The notes beneath the pieces were generated by a model. The model saw only the letters and a list, made by a program, of their open reading frames with translations. It was not told the DNA's origin and made no database searches. Both the position numbers and the translations under genes were made by a program. From assembly GCF_034652275.1 (NCBI RefSeq), contig NZ_JAXIWG010000001.1, forward strand, positions 682,001-746,000: a stretch of DNA of 64,000 bases, read 5' to 3'. This document shows positions 25,377-34,445 of this stretch, piece after piece (the stretch's first letter is position 1; each line of letters opens with the position of its first letter). This stretch comes from Yoonia sp034652275. GTDB taxonomy: Bacteria > Pseudomonadota > Alphaproteobacteria > Rhodobacterales > Rhodobacteraceae.

Positions 25377-26275
25377 GGGGTCAGGCTGGCACGGGCGTCG
25401 TCGAGGATGCGTTTGGCCTGTGCGTTCTGCAGTTTCTGGATGTCGTCCTGATATTTCAGCAATGCACCCAACGTGTCGCTGATGACCTCGGGCGAGAGGT
25501 TGACGACGTCAAGCGCCAGCAGGCATTTTGCCCAGTCGATGGTTTCAGCCACGCCGGGTTTCTTATAGAGATCCTCGTCGCGCAGGCGCTGGACGAAGGC
25601 CACGACTTCAGCCGACAGCGCGGCGCTGGCTTCGGGGGCGCGGGCGTGCAGGATCGCGATTTCGCGGTCGAAATCGGGGTAGTCGACCCAGTGGTACAGG
25701 CAGCGGCGCTTCAGAGCGTCGTGGACTTCGCGCGTGCGGTTCGAGGTCAGGATCACGATGGGGGGCTCAGTTGCCTTGATCGTGCCGAGTTCGGGGATCG
25801 TCACCTGAAAATCCGAGAGCGCCTCGAGCAGAAAGGCCTCAAACGGGGCGTCGGTGCGGTCAAGCTCGTCGATCAGCAAAACAGGCGCGCCGCCGGGCTG
25901 CGGGCGCATGGCCTGCAAAAGCGGGCGTTCGATCAGGTAGTCTTCGGTGAAAAGTTCCGATTTGAGCGCGTCGCGGTCGGCGCCGCCTGTCGCCTCGGCG
26001 GTGCGGATCGCGATCATCTGTTCGGCGAAGTTCCATTCATAGACCGCAGAGGAGGCATCAAGCCCTTCGTAGCATTGCAGCCGGATCAGGCGGCGACCCA
26101 AGGCGGCAGCGAGCGCCTTGGCGATCTCGGTTTTGCCGGTGCCGGCCTCGCCTTCGAGAAACAACGGGCGGCCAAGGCGCAGCGCAAGGAATACCACGGT
26201 GGCGAGCGGCCTGCCGCAGATATAGCCTTCATCGCCCAAGGCGGCCTGCACCGCGTCGATTGTGTCAAATGCCAT
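25373..26275 (-). CDS. coxD: CoxD-like MoxR-family AAA+ ATPase
   Basis: A 300-residue AAA+ ATPase of the MoxR group, which acts with the VWA protein CoxE. Walker A is EGEAGTGKTEIAK near residue 40, Walker B is LLIDELDRTD near residue 130, and sensor 1 is VILTSNRTREV. GGGGAGGAT precedes the ATG. It is the first gene of the operon; the 109-base gap to the divergent gcdH gene must carry the operon promoter. Confidence 0.93.
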   Translation of the reverse strand: MAFDTIDAVQAALGDEGYICGRPLATVVFLALRLGRPLFLEGEAGTGKTEIAKALAAALGRRLIRLQCYEGLDASSAVYEWNFAEQMIAIRTAEATGGADRDALKSELFTEDYLIERPLLQAMRPQPGGAPVLLIDELDRTDAPFEAFLLEALSDFQVTIPELGTIKATEPPIVILTSNRTREVHDALKRRCLYHWVDYPDFDREIAILHARAPEASAALSAEVVAFVQRLRDEDLYKKPGVAETIDWAKCLLALDVVNLSPEVISDTLGALLKYQDDIQKLQNAQAKRILDDARASLTP

Positions 26276-26384
26276 GTGATCCTCCCCGTCGGCCTATAGC
26301 TGCATTCGCCGCGCCCTGCGTCAAGGCATGCATTGCCCCCGTGCCTGCCGCGGCCTAGACTTGGACCAACAAGGAGACTGCGCC

Positions 26385-27608
26385 ATGAATCAGAATGCCC
26401 CCATCACCGCCACAGGCTTTGGCCCCGATCTTGGACCGTTCGACTGGGCCGATCCGCTGCGCCTCGAGGATCAGCTGACCGAGGATGAACGCATGTTGCG
26501 CGATGCCGCGCGCCAGTTTGCCCAAGGCACGTTGCAGCCGCGGGTGACCGCCGCCTATCGCGATGCGCTGGTCGAGCCCGAGATTTTCAGCCTGATGGGC
26601 GAGGCCGGATTGCTGGGCCTGACGATCCCCGAGGAATACGGCGGATTGGGCGCGGGCTATGTCACCTACGGCCTTGTCGCGCGCGAGATCGAGCGCGTGG
26701 ACAGCGGCTATCGGTCGATGATGTCGGTGCAATCGTCCTTGGTGATGTATCCGATCCATGCCTACGGGTCCGATGCGCAGCGTGCGAAATATCTGCCGGG
26801 GCTGGCGGCGGGCACGCTCATTGGCTGTTTCGGGCTGACCGAACCCGATGCGGGGTCCGACCCTGCGGGGATGAAAACCACGGCGAAAAAGACTGCCGGT
26901 GGCTATGTGCTGAACGGGTCCAAGATGTGGATCAGCAATGCGCCGATTGCCGATGTGTTCGTGGTCTGGGCCAAGTCCGAGGCGCATGGCGGCAAGATCC
27001 GCGGGTTCGTTCTGGACAAGGGCACCAAGGGGCTGAGCGCGCCGAAAGTGGGCGGCAAGCTGAGCCTGCGGGCGTCTGTGACGGGCGAGATCGTGATGGA
27101 CAATGTCGAGGTCGGCGAGGACGCGCTTTTGCCCGGCGTGCAGGGGTTGAAAGGGCCGTTCGGCTGTCTGAACCGTGCGCGATACGGCATCGCCTGGGGT
27201 GTCATGGGGGCGGCTGAAGCCTGCTGGCATGCGGCGCGGCAATATGGCCTTGATCGCAAGCAGTTCGGCAAGCCTTTGGCGCAGACGCAACTGTTCCAAA
27301 AAAAGCTCGCCGATATGCAGACCGAGATCGCGCTTGGCACGCAAGCCGCCCTGCAACTGGGCCGTCTGATGGAGACGGGGCGCGCCGCGCCCGAGATGAT
27401 CAGCCTGATGAAGCGCAACAACTGCGGCAAGGCACTCGATATCGCGCGGGCGTCGCGTGATATGCACGGCGGCAACGGCATTTCGGAGGATTTCCAGATC
27501 ATGCGCCATATGGTCAATCTGGAAACGGTCAACACCTATGAAGGCACGCATGATGTGCATGCGCTGATCCTTGGCCGCGCGCAGACGGGATTGCAGGCGT
27601 TTTTCTAG
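26385..27608 (+). CDS. gcdH: Acyl-CoA dehydrogenase, glutaryl-CoA dehydrogenase type
   Basis: FAD enzyme oxidising and decarboxylating glutaryl-CoA to crotonyl-CoA in lysine and aromatic breakdown. The 407-residue protein shows the family blocks FGLTEPDAGSDPAGM and GYVLNGSKMWISNAPIADVFVVWAK, the Arg of the GCDH subgroup (LNRARYGI), and the catalytic Glu in YEGTHDVHALILGR. AAGGAGA lies before the ATG. It stands alone, divergent from coxD. Confidence 0.93.
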   Translation: MNQNAPITATGFGPDLGPFDWADPLRLEDQLTEDERMLRDAARQFAQGTLQPRVTAAYRDALVEPEIFSLMGEAGLLGLTIPEEYGGLGAGYVTYGLVAREIERVDSGYRSMMSVQSSLVMYPIHAYGSDAQRAKYLPGLAAGTLIGCFGLTEPDAGSDPAGMKTTAKKTAGGYVLNGSKMWISNAPIADVFVVWAKSEAHGGKIRGFVLDKGTKGLSAPKVGGKLSLRASVTGEIVMDNVEVGEDALLPGVQGLKGPFGCLNRARYGIAWGVMGAAEACWHAARQYGLDRKQFGKPLAQTQLFQKKLADMQTEIALGTQAALQLGRLMETGRAAPEMISLMKRNNCGKALDIARASRDMHGGNGISEDFQIMRHMVNLETVNTYEGTHDVHALILGRAQTGLQAFF

Positions 27609-27632
27609 GCCGCAGGAAAGGGATGGTCAGCG

Positions 27633-27644
27633 CAATCGCGATTG
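27633..27644. promoter_or_regulatory. 12-base perfect palindrome upstream of pyrC
   Basis: CAATCGCGATTG ends 15 bases before the pyrC ATG, which itself lacks a clear ribosome site. It could be an operator or leader structure; no regulator is known from the sequence. Confidence 0.3.
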
Positions 27645-27659
27645 TGTAATTGCTCTGCC

Positions 27660-28712
27660 ATGCCTGATAAAAACCTGACCAGCCTCACGATCCGCCGCCC
27701 AGACGACTGGCATCTGCATCTGCGCGATGGGGCCATGCTGCGCGCGGTCCTGCCGGAAACCGCGCGTCATTTCGCCCGCGCGATCGTGATGCCCAATCTG
27801 GTGCCGCCTGTGGTGACGGCTGCGCAGGCCGCTGCCTATCGCGACCGGATCATGGCGGCGCTGCCCGATGGGATGACATTCACGCCGCTCATGACGCTCT
27901 ATCTGACCGAGGCGACGGACCCCGAGGATGTGCGCGCGGCCCATGCGGCCGGGATCGCCACGGCGCTCAAGCTTTATCCCGCAGGGGCCACGACCAATTC
28001 GGCGTCCGGTGTGCGCGATTTTGAAAAGGTCCGCCCTGTGCTGGAGGCGATGGCCGAAATCGGGATGCCGCTGTGTGTGCATGGCGAGGTCACCAACCAC
28101 GATATCGACATTTTCGACCGCGAGGCGGTGTTTATCGACAAGATCCTGAACCCACTGCGCAAGAGGGTGCCGGACCTGAAGGTCGTGATGGAACATGTCA
28201 CCACGCAGGATGCGGTCGATTATGTCCGCGACAACCCCAAAAACCTTGCCGCCACGATCACCACGCATCACCTGATTATCAACCGCAACCATATTCTGGC
28301 AGGCGGGATCAAGCCGCATTTCTATTGCCTGCCCGTCGCCAAGCGTGAAACGCACCGGATTGCCTTGGTGCAGGCGGCCGTGTCGGGGGACAAGCGGTTT
28401 TTCCTTGGTACGGATTCGGCACCCCATACAGATGGCGCGAAACTGCAAAGCTGCGGCTGCGCGGGGATATTCACCGCGACCAACACCATGTCCTGTCTGG
28501 CGGAAGTGTTCGATGTCGCGGGCGCGTTAAAGAAACTCGAGGCGTTCACTTCTCTCAACGGGCCGATGTTCTATGGCCTGCCTGCGAACGAGGCGACGAT
28601 CACCCTGACCAAGGGCGATCCTGTCCCCTATCCCGACAGGATCGACACCGGCGACGGTCCCGTGACCCTGTTTAACCCCGGGTTCGATCTGCACTGGCGC
28701 GTGACGGGCTGA
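27660..28712 (+). CDS. pyrC: Dihydroorotase
   Basis: Third step of pyrimidine synthesis: cyclises carbamoyl aspartate to dihydroorotate. The 350-residue length and pattern fit the class-II (E. coli PyrC) type: metal ligands in DDWHLHLRDG, later CVHGEVT, EHVTTQDAV, ITTHHLIINRNH and the catalytic Asp in GTDSAPH. The start chosen (MPDKNLTSLTIRR) is the family N terminus; an in-frame alternative lies six codons upstream. pyrE follows, 56 bases away. Confidence 0.95.
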   Translation: MPDKNLTSLTIRRPDDWHLHLRDGAMLRAVLPETARHFARAIVMPNLVPPVVTAAQAAAYRDRIMAALPDGMTFTPLMTLYLTEATDPEDVRAAHAAGIATALKLYPAGATTNSASGVRDFEKVRPVLEAMAEIGMPLCVHGEVTNHDIDIFDREAVFIDKILNPLRKRVPDLKVVMEHVTTQDAVDYVRDNPKNLAATITTHHLIINRNHILAGGIKPHFYCLPVAKRETHRIALVQAAVSGDKRFFLGTDSAPHTDGAKLQSCGCAGIFTATNTMSCLAEVFDVAGALKKLEAFTSLNGPMFYGLPANEATITLTKGDPVPYPDRIDTGDGPVTLFNPGFDLHWRVTG

Positions 28713-28731
28713 CGCCCGGCGCTCCGCGCGG

Positions 28732-28753
28732 GGGATATTTATACTCGAACGAT
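28732..28753. repeat. GGGATATTTA motif, copy 2 (pyrE leader)
   Basis: Reads GGGATATTTA, T, ACTCG, AACGAT, in the gap between pyrC and pyrE, ending 15 bases before the pyrE start. It is nearly identical to the copy in coxE. Confidence 0.5.
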
Positions 28754-28768
28754 AAGAAAGCGACTGCC

Positions 28769-29440
28769 ATGATCCCCTCCTCCTATCCTGACAAGGCTGA
28801 AATCGCGCGGTTGAGCGCGGGCATGTTGCTCGAAATCGGTGCCATCACCTTCAACGCGCGCGAGCCTTTCACCCATGCCTCGGGCAAGAAGGCGCCGACC
28901 TATGTGGATTGCCGCAAGCTGATTTCCTATCCGCGCATCCGGTCCACGCTGATGGATTTTCTGAGCGTCACCATCATGCGCGAGGCGGGGTTCGAGGCGT
29001 TCGACAATATCGCAGGCGGCGAGACGGCGGGCATTCCCTTTGCCGCACTGGTTGCTGAACGGCTGGCGCTGCCGATGACCTATGTGCGCAAAAAACCAAA
29101 AGGTTACGGGCGCAATGCCCGCATCGAAGGCGTGATGACCGAAGGCCAGCGTGTGCTCTTGGTCGAGGACCTGACCACGGATGGCGGATCGAAACTGTCC
29201 TTTGTCGATGCTATCCGCGAGACGGGGGCGACCTGTTCGGCAACGGCGGTGATCTTCTATTACGGCATTTTCGAAGGTGTCGAGAAAACGCTGGCCGATC
29301 ATGGCGTGCAACTGCTGCATCTGTGCACCTGGTGGGACGTGCTGGCCGAGGCCAAGGCGCGCGGTGCCTATGACGCCGAAACGCTGGCCGCAGTCGAGGC
29401 TTACCTGCGCGATCCGGCAGTGTGGCAGGCTTCCGCCTGA
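28769..29440 (+). CDS. pyrE: Orotate phosphoribosyltransferase
   Basis: Makes orotidine monophosphate from orotate and PRPP. The 223-residue protein contains the PRPP-binding loop VLLVEDLTTDGGSK (acidic pair followed by small residues), NIAGGETAGIPFAA and the flexible loop RKKPKGYGRNA with the catalytic Lys residues. Follows pyrC on the same strand. Confidence 0.95.
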   Translation: MIPSSYPDKAEIARLSAGMLLEIGAITFNAREPFTHASGKKAPTYVDCRKLISYPRIRSTLMDFLSVTIMREAGFEAFDNIAGGETAGIPFAALVAERLALPMTYVRKKPKGYGRNARIEGVMTEGQRVLLVEDLTTDGGSKLSFVDAIRETGATCSATAVIFYYGIFEGVEKTLADHGVQLLHLCTWWDVLAEAKARGAYDAETLAAVEAYLRDPAVWQASA

Positions 29441-29638
29441 TCTTATCCACAGGCAGGCGGGGAAGAATCGCGCGCGCCCGATATCTGGGGAACACCACTG
29501 CGGCACCTGCCCCATCTGGTAGGCAGAGGCTGGGCTGCGGGTTTTTGCACGGGCTTATCCCGCCGTTCGTCCACAGAGTTATACAAGGTGAAGTCCTCGC
29601 CAAGGCCTGCTATGACACTGCGACATGCGAGGTAAGTG

Positions 29639-31132
29639 ATGAACGAAATAGCGACCTTCAACGCGTCCGGTACGACCGAGACAAGTGTCGATCTGATGCC
29701 GCATTCCATCGAGGCTGAACAACAGCTTCTGGGGGCGATCCTGACCAACAACGATATCTTCGACCGTGTGGCGGCGATCATCGGGCCGAAACACTTCTAT
29801 GACCCCGTTCATGCCCGCATCTTCGAGACGGCGGCGACGCGGATTTCCAAGAATGCGCTGGCCAGTCCCGTGACGCTGAAAACCTTTCTGGAGGATGACG
29901 AGGGGCTCAAGGAACTGGGCGGGCCCGCCTATCTGGCGCGTCTGGCGGGGGCTGCGATTTCGGCCTTTGCCGCGCGCGATTACGCGCAGATGATCTATGA
30001 TCTGGCGGTGCGGCGTGAACTGATCCAGGTGGGCCGCAACATCGCCGACAAGGCCGCCAAGGTCGATGTGGACAGCGAACCCAAGGACCAGATCGTCGAG
30101 GCTGAACAGGCGCTTTATGCGCTGGCCGAACAGGGCACGACCGATCAGGGGTTTCAGTCCTTCCTGCGCGCCGTCACCGATGCCGTCAACGTGGCCAATG
30201 CCGCCTATCAGCGCGAGGGGGGTCTTGCGGGTGTCTCAACGGGGCTGATCGATCTCGACAAGAAGCTGGGGGGGTTGCACAAATCCGACCTTCTGATCCT
30301 TGCGGGGCGTCCGTCGATGGGCAAAACCTCGCTTGCGACGAACATCGCGTTCAATATCGCCAAAGCCTATAAGAAAGGCATTCTGCCCGATGGCAGCGAA
30401 GGGGCGGTCGATGGCGGCGTCGTGGGGTTCTATTCGCTCGAGATGAGCGCCGAACAGCTGGCAGCCCGTATCCTGTCGGAAGCCGCCGAAGTGCCGTCCG
30501 AACAGATCCGCCGTGGCGACATGACCGAAACCGAATTCCGCCGCTTCGTCGATGCCGCCAAATCGCTGGAAGCCTGTCCCCTGTTCATCGACGACACGCC
30601 TGCCCTGCCGATTGCGCAGCTGGCGGCGCGCGCGCGCAGGCTCAAGCGGACGCATGGGCTTGATGTGCTGATGGTGGACTATCTGCAACTGGTGCGCGGC
30701 ACGGGACGGTCTGAAAACCGTGTGAACGAAATTTCCGAGATCACGATGGGCCTGAAGGCTATCGCCAAGGAACTCAACATCCCCGTGGTCGCCCTGTCGC
30801 AGCTGTCGCGTCAGGTCGAAAGCCGAGAGGACAAGCGCCCACAGCTGTCGGACCTGCGCGAATCCGGGTCGATCGAGCAAGACGCCGACGTGGTGATGTT
30901 CGTGTTCCGCGAGGAGTATTACAAGGAACGCGAAAAGCCCGGCGATCACGAGATGGAAAAGATGGCCGCATGGCAGGAAGAGATGGAACGCCTGCATGGC
31001 AAGGCCGAGGTCGTCATCGGCAAACAGCGGCACGGGCCGATCGGGACGGTAGAGCTGAGCTTTGAGGGCCGCTTCACGCGCTTTGGCAACCTTGTCAAAC
31101 CGTGGCAGCAAGGCGCGGAGGATCAGTATTGA
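29639..31132 (+). CDS. dnaB: Replicative DNA helicase
   Basis: Hexameric 5'-3' helicase of the replication fork. The 497-residue protein has the N-terminal helical domain (PHSIEAEQQLLGAILTNN), a linker, and the RecA-like C-terminal domain with Walker A AGRPSMGKTSLA near residue 225, Walker B VLMVDYLQLV, and the arginine-finger region SDLRESGSIEQDADVVMFV. No intein is inserted. ATG at 29639 is preferred to the GTG just before it; GAGG lies upstream. The 198 bases before it hold no gene I can see. Confidence 0.96.
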   Translation: MNEIATFNASGTTETSVDLMPHSIEAEQQLLGAILTNNDIFDRVAAIIGPKHFYDPVHARIFETAATRISKNALASPVTLKTFLEDDEGLKELGGPAYLARLAGAAISAFAARDYAQMIYDLAVRRELIQVGRNIADKAAKVDVDSEPKDQIVEAEQALYALAEQGTTDQGFQSFLRAVTDAVNVANAAYQREGGLAGVSTGLIDLDKKLGGLHKSDLLILAGRPSMGKTSLATNIAFNIAKAYKKGILPDGSEGAVDGGVVGFYSLEMSAEQLAARILSEAAEVPSEQIRRGDMTETEFRRFVDAAKSLEACPLFIDDTPALPIAQLAARARRLKRTHGLDVLMVDYLQLVRGTGRSENRVNEISEITMGLKAIAKELNIPVVALSQLSRQVESREDKRPQLSDLRESGSIEQDADVVMFVFREEYYKEREKPGDHEMEKMAAWQEEMERLHGKAEVVIGKQRHGPIGTVELSFEGRFTRFGNLVKPWQQGAEDQY

Positions 31133-31509
31133 TCCGCCTGACCTCTCAGTGCCTCGCCATGGCCTTGCTGGCCGCTCCGGTCGCCGCGCAAGAGATCATG
31201 CGCTTTGACGGCGGTGGTCTGGGCTTTGACCTGCCCGTTTCGGGTGTTCAGGCCGAACCGATGCAGGCGGAAGAGGGTGACAAGCGGCTGGCACTGGCGA
31301 TGGATGGCGACAACCGTCGCGGCTTTGCCGCGTTTTCCGCACAGGTTGTCGGGCAGGATATCACGGCGACCTTATGCGGGCACCAGATCGTGGCTGCACG
31401 CGTGCAAATCCCCATCGAAAGCGGCTATATCATGTCGGCACCGCTGGCGCCTGCTTTGGCGCAGGAACTGGCCGATGTGGTCAACGGCTTGCGCGATTGC
31501 GCTGATTGA
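31129..31509 (+). CDS. Small exported protein with TTG start
   Basis: A 126-residue protein starting at TTG 31129, whose last bases form the dnaB stop (TTGA overlap). GGAGGA lies seven bases upstream, and this start gives a typical signal peptide: MIRLTSQCLAMALLAAPVAAQE. The mature part is mixed alpha/beta with two Cys residues near the C terminus (LCGHQ and LRDCAD) that could pair in the periplasm. Family not recognised. Confidence 0.68.
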   Translation: MIRLTSQCLAMALLAAPVAAQEIMRFDGGGLGFDLPVSGVQAEPMQAEEGDKRLALAMDGDNRRGFAAFSAQVVGQDITATLCGHQIVAARVQIPIESGYIMSAPLAPALAQELADVVNGLRDCAD

Positions 31510-31547
31510 CCTTGCCGCCTCTTGCTGCTGCTGCCAAAAGGACCCCC

Positions 31548-32585
31548 ATGAGCACCGGACGCCTGACCATCGACCTTGACGCCGTCGTCGCCAACTGGCG
31601 CGCGCTGGACGCCATGACCAATTGCAAGACCGCCGCCGTGATCAAGGCCAATGGCTATGGTCTGGGGTCGGTCAATGTCGCCAAGGCACTGTTCAAGGCA
31701 GGCGTGCGCCAGTTTTTTGTCGCCGTCGCCGAAGAGGCAGCACCTATCCGCGAAGAACTGGGCCCGCGCCCCGAGATCAACGTGTTTTCAGGGCATATGA
31801 AAGGCGACACGGGGCTGATCCGCGATCTGAACCTGACGCCCATGCTCAATTCCGTGGAACAGGTGACGCATCATTTCGAAACCCTGCCCGGCCATCCGTT
31901 CGGCATCCAGCTTGATACCGGCATGAACCGGCTGGGGCTCGAAATGCAGGAATGGGCGGCGATTGCGGGTCTGGCGCTGGAACAGAACCCAACGCTGGTG
32001 ATGAGCCATCTGGCCTGTGCGGATGAACCCGACCACCCGATGAACCCGCACCAGCTCGCGAATTTCCACCTGATGACTGACGGGATCGGAGTGCCACGGT
32101 CCTTGTCCGCGACGGGCGGTATCCTGCTGGGTCCCGATTATCATTTCGATCTGACCCGTACGGGGATCGGGCTATATGGTGCGGAACCTTTCGCCCAAGG
32201 CACGCCTGCCATCGAGCTGGAATTTCCCGTCGTCCAGATCCGCGATGTCGCACAGGGCGAGGTCGTGGGTTACGGCAACAGCTGGCAGGCCGAGCGCCCT
32301 TCGCGTATCGCCACGATTTCGGGCGGCTATGCCGATGGCATCATCCGGTCGCTGTCGGACCGCGCGATTTTCTATCACGGCAAGACGCCGTGCAAACTGG
32401 TGGGCCGCGTGTCAATGGACCTGATGACTGTCGATGTGACCGACCTGCCCGAGGACCCCAAGGCCCTGTCGCTGATCTGCGCCGAACAAAGCGTCGATGA
32501 TGTCGCCCGCCGCGCAGGCACCATCGGGTATGAACTGCTGACGCAGCTTGGCGGGCGCTATACCCGCCGGACCTATGGCAAGTGA
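31548..32585 (+). CDS. alr: Alanine racemase
   Basis: PLP enzyme supplying D-alanine for peptidoglycan. The 345-residue protein has the PLP lysine Lys33 in AAVIKANGYGLG, the Arg of the PLP pyridine contact, and the second catalytic Tyr in the VVGYGNSW segment of the C-terminal beta domain. AAAAGGA precedes the ATG. It sits between an exported protein and a PqiA-like gene whose ATG overlaps its TGA. Confidence 0.94.
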   Translation: MSTGRLTIDLDAVVANWRALDAMTNCKTAAVIKANGYGLGSVNVAKALFKAGVRQFFVAVAEEAAPIREELGPRPEINVFSGHMKGDTGLIRDLNLTPMLNSVEQVTHHFETLPGHPFGIQLDTGMNRLGLEMQEWAAIAGLALEQNPTLVMSHLACADEPDHPMNPHQLANFHLMTDGIGVPRSLSATGGILLGPDYHFDLTRTGIGLYGAEPFAQGTPAIELEFPVVQIRDVAQGEVVGYGNSWQAERPSRIATISGGYADGIIRSLSDRAIFYHGKTPCKLVGRVSMDLMTVDVTDLPEDPKALSLICAEQSVDDVARRAGTIGYELLTQLGGRYTRRTYGK

Positions 32586-33052
32586 TGCAGCGGGCGCTGG
32601 TTTACGCCAACCTGTCGCTGCTGATCCTGTTTCCTGTTGCATGGTTCGCACCGCTGATGCGCGCGGGGCTGTTGCCGCTGTTCGGGCTGTCTGAGATTTC
32701 GGTCGTGACGGGTCTGCAATCGCTCTGGGGGAGTGACATTGCATTGGCGCTGCTTGTCACGATGCTGGCGGTTTTCGTGCCCTATCTGAAAACCATCGGG
32801 TTGGCGTTGGTGCATTTCGGGCTGCTGGCCGACCGGACGCTGCCCGTGCTGGCATGGCTGGGTAAGCTCGCAATGGCGGATGTGTTCCTGATCGCGCTTT
32901 ACGTCGTCGTGTTCAAAAGCATGGGGCTGGGGCGGGTGGAAACGGCTTGGGGGCTTTATCTGTTCACCGCCTGTATTCTGGCGTCGATCCTGATCTCGGG
33001 GCTGACGGCGCGGGACGGGTTGCATGGCACCTCCGATAAGTCCAAAAGGTGA
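32585..33052 (+). CDS. PqiA-like integral membrane protein
   Basis: A 155-residue protein with four predicted transmembrane segments (residues about 8-28, 50-70, 82-118, 128-148), resembling a single paraquat-inducible protein A (PqiA) half-domain: FPVAWFAPLM and LGKLAMADVFLIALYVVVFK match the family's KLGMLDVFLVA block. PqiA proteins take part in lipid transport across the envelope. The ATG overlaps the alr stop. Confidence 0.8.
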   Translation: MQRALVYANLSLLILFPVAWFAPLMRAGLLPLFGLSEISVVTGLQSLWGSDIALALLVTMLAVFVPYLKTIGLALVHFGLLADRTLPVLAWLGKLAMADVFLIALYVVVFKSMGLGRVETAWGLYLFTACILASILISGLTARDGLHGTSDKSKR

Positions 33053-33054
33053 AC

Positions 33055-34419
33055 ATGGCAAAAGACCTTTCCTTCACCTGTTCCGAATGCGGTGCCGCCT
33101 ATTCCAAATGGTCGGGCCAGTGCGATGCCTGCCAGTCGTGGAATACCATCCACGAAACCAAGGCCTTGGCCAGCGGTCCTAAAGGCAAGTCTTTAGGTGC
33201 CCTGCGCGGCAAACCGATCCCGCTGATTGATCTGGACACGCACGAACCCGAACCGCCGCGTACGCAGGCCGGTGTGGCCGAACTTGACCGCGTGCTGGGC
33301 GGCGGGCTGGTCAAGGCCTCGGCCCTGCTGGTGGGTGGCGATCCAGGGATCGGGAAATCCACGTTGCTGTTGCAGGCCGCGGCACGGTTCGCGCGCAACG
33401 GGCTGAAGGTGATCTATATCTCGGGCGAGGAATCGACCGCACAGGTGCAGATGCGCGCCCGCCGTCTGGGGCTGGAGAAAAGCCCCGTCAGGCTGGCCGC
33501 TGAAACCAACCTGCGCGACATCCTGACCACGCTGGAGGCGGAAAAACCCGATCTGGCCATCATCGATTCGATCCAGACGATGTGGGCGGATAACGTCGAC
33601 TCTGCCCCCGGCAGCGTGTCTCAAGTGCGGTCGTCGGCGCATGAACTGACGACATTCGCCAAACGCAACGGTATGTCGGTCATCATGGTCGGCCATGTCA
33701 CCAAGGACGGCAGCATCGCAGGCCCACGCGTTGTGGAACATATGGTCGATACCGTGCTGTATTTCGAAGGCGAGCGTGGCCACCAGTTCCGCATCCTGCG
33801 CGCGGTGAAAAACCGCTTTGGCCCCGCCGACGAGATCGGCGTGTTCGAGATGACCGGCAAGGGCTTGGCCGAGGTCAAAAACCCCTCGGCGCTGTTTTTG
33901 TCCGAACGTGGCGCCCCTGCCCCCGGATCGGTCGTGTTCGCGGGCATCGAAGGCACCCGTCCGATGCTGTGCGAGATTCAGGCGCTTGTTGCTCCATCGC
34001 CACACAGCCAGCCGCGCCGGTCGGTCGTCGGTTGGGACGGCGGGCGGCTGGCGATGATCCTTGCCGTGCTCGAATCGCGCTGCGGTGTGCCGTTCACCGG
34101 ATTGGACGTTTACCTTAACGTCGCAGGGGGTTTGCGCATCTCGGAACCTGCTGCTGACCTTGCAGTTGCAGCCGCCCTCGTGTCTGCACGCGAAGACGCG
34201 GCCGTGCCGTCCGAGGCGGTTATTTTCGGGGAAATCAGCCTGTCGGGTGCGCTGCGTCCGGTGGTCCAGACAGAAAATAGATTGAAAGAAGCCGAGAAAC
34301 TTGGTTTTACCTCTGCGATCACGCCGCGTCAGGCCAAGCAGGTCGCGGTCAAGGGGATAAATTTGCGCCAATCACATGATTTGGCCGCATTTGTAGAAGA
34401 CGTATTCGGCGCGCGCTAA
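33055..34419 (+). CDS. radA: DNA repair protein RadA
   Basis: RecA-like branch-migration helicase of recombination. The 454-residue protein has the N-terminal C4 zinc finger (CSECG…CDAC), Walker A GGDPGIGKST near residue 100, the RadA-specific KNRFG motif near residue 255, and the C-terminal Lon-protease-like domain (GLDVYLNVAGGLRISEPAADLAVA). ATG at 33055 gives the standard MAKDLSFTCSECG start. Confidence 0.96.
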   Translation: MAKDLSFTCSECGAAYSKWSGQCDACQSWNTIHETKALASGPKGKSLGALRGKPIPLIDLDTHEPEPPRTQAGVAELDRVLGGGLVKASALLVGGDPGIGKSTLLLQAAARFARNGLKVIYISGEESTAQVQMRARRLGLEKSPVRLAAETNLRDILTTLEAEKPDLAIIDSIQTMWADNVDSAPGSVSQVRSSAHELTTFAKRNGMSVIMVGHVTKDGSIAGPRVVEHMVDTVLYFEGERGHQFRILRAVKNRFGPADEIGVFEMTGKGLAEVKNPSALFLSERGAPAPGSVVFAGIEGTRPMLCEIQALVAPSPHSQPRRSVVGWDGGRLAMILAVLESRCGVPFTGLDVYLNVAGGLRISEPAADLAVAAALVSAREDAAVPSEAVIFGEISLSGALRPVVQTENRLKEAEKLGFTSAITPRQAKQVAVKGINLRQSHDLAAFVEDVFGAR

Positions 34420-34445
34420 AGCGTCACTGGCAGGAGAGACGGAGC

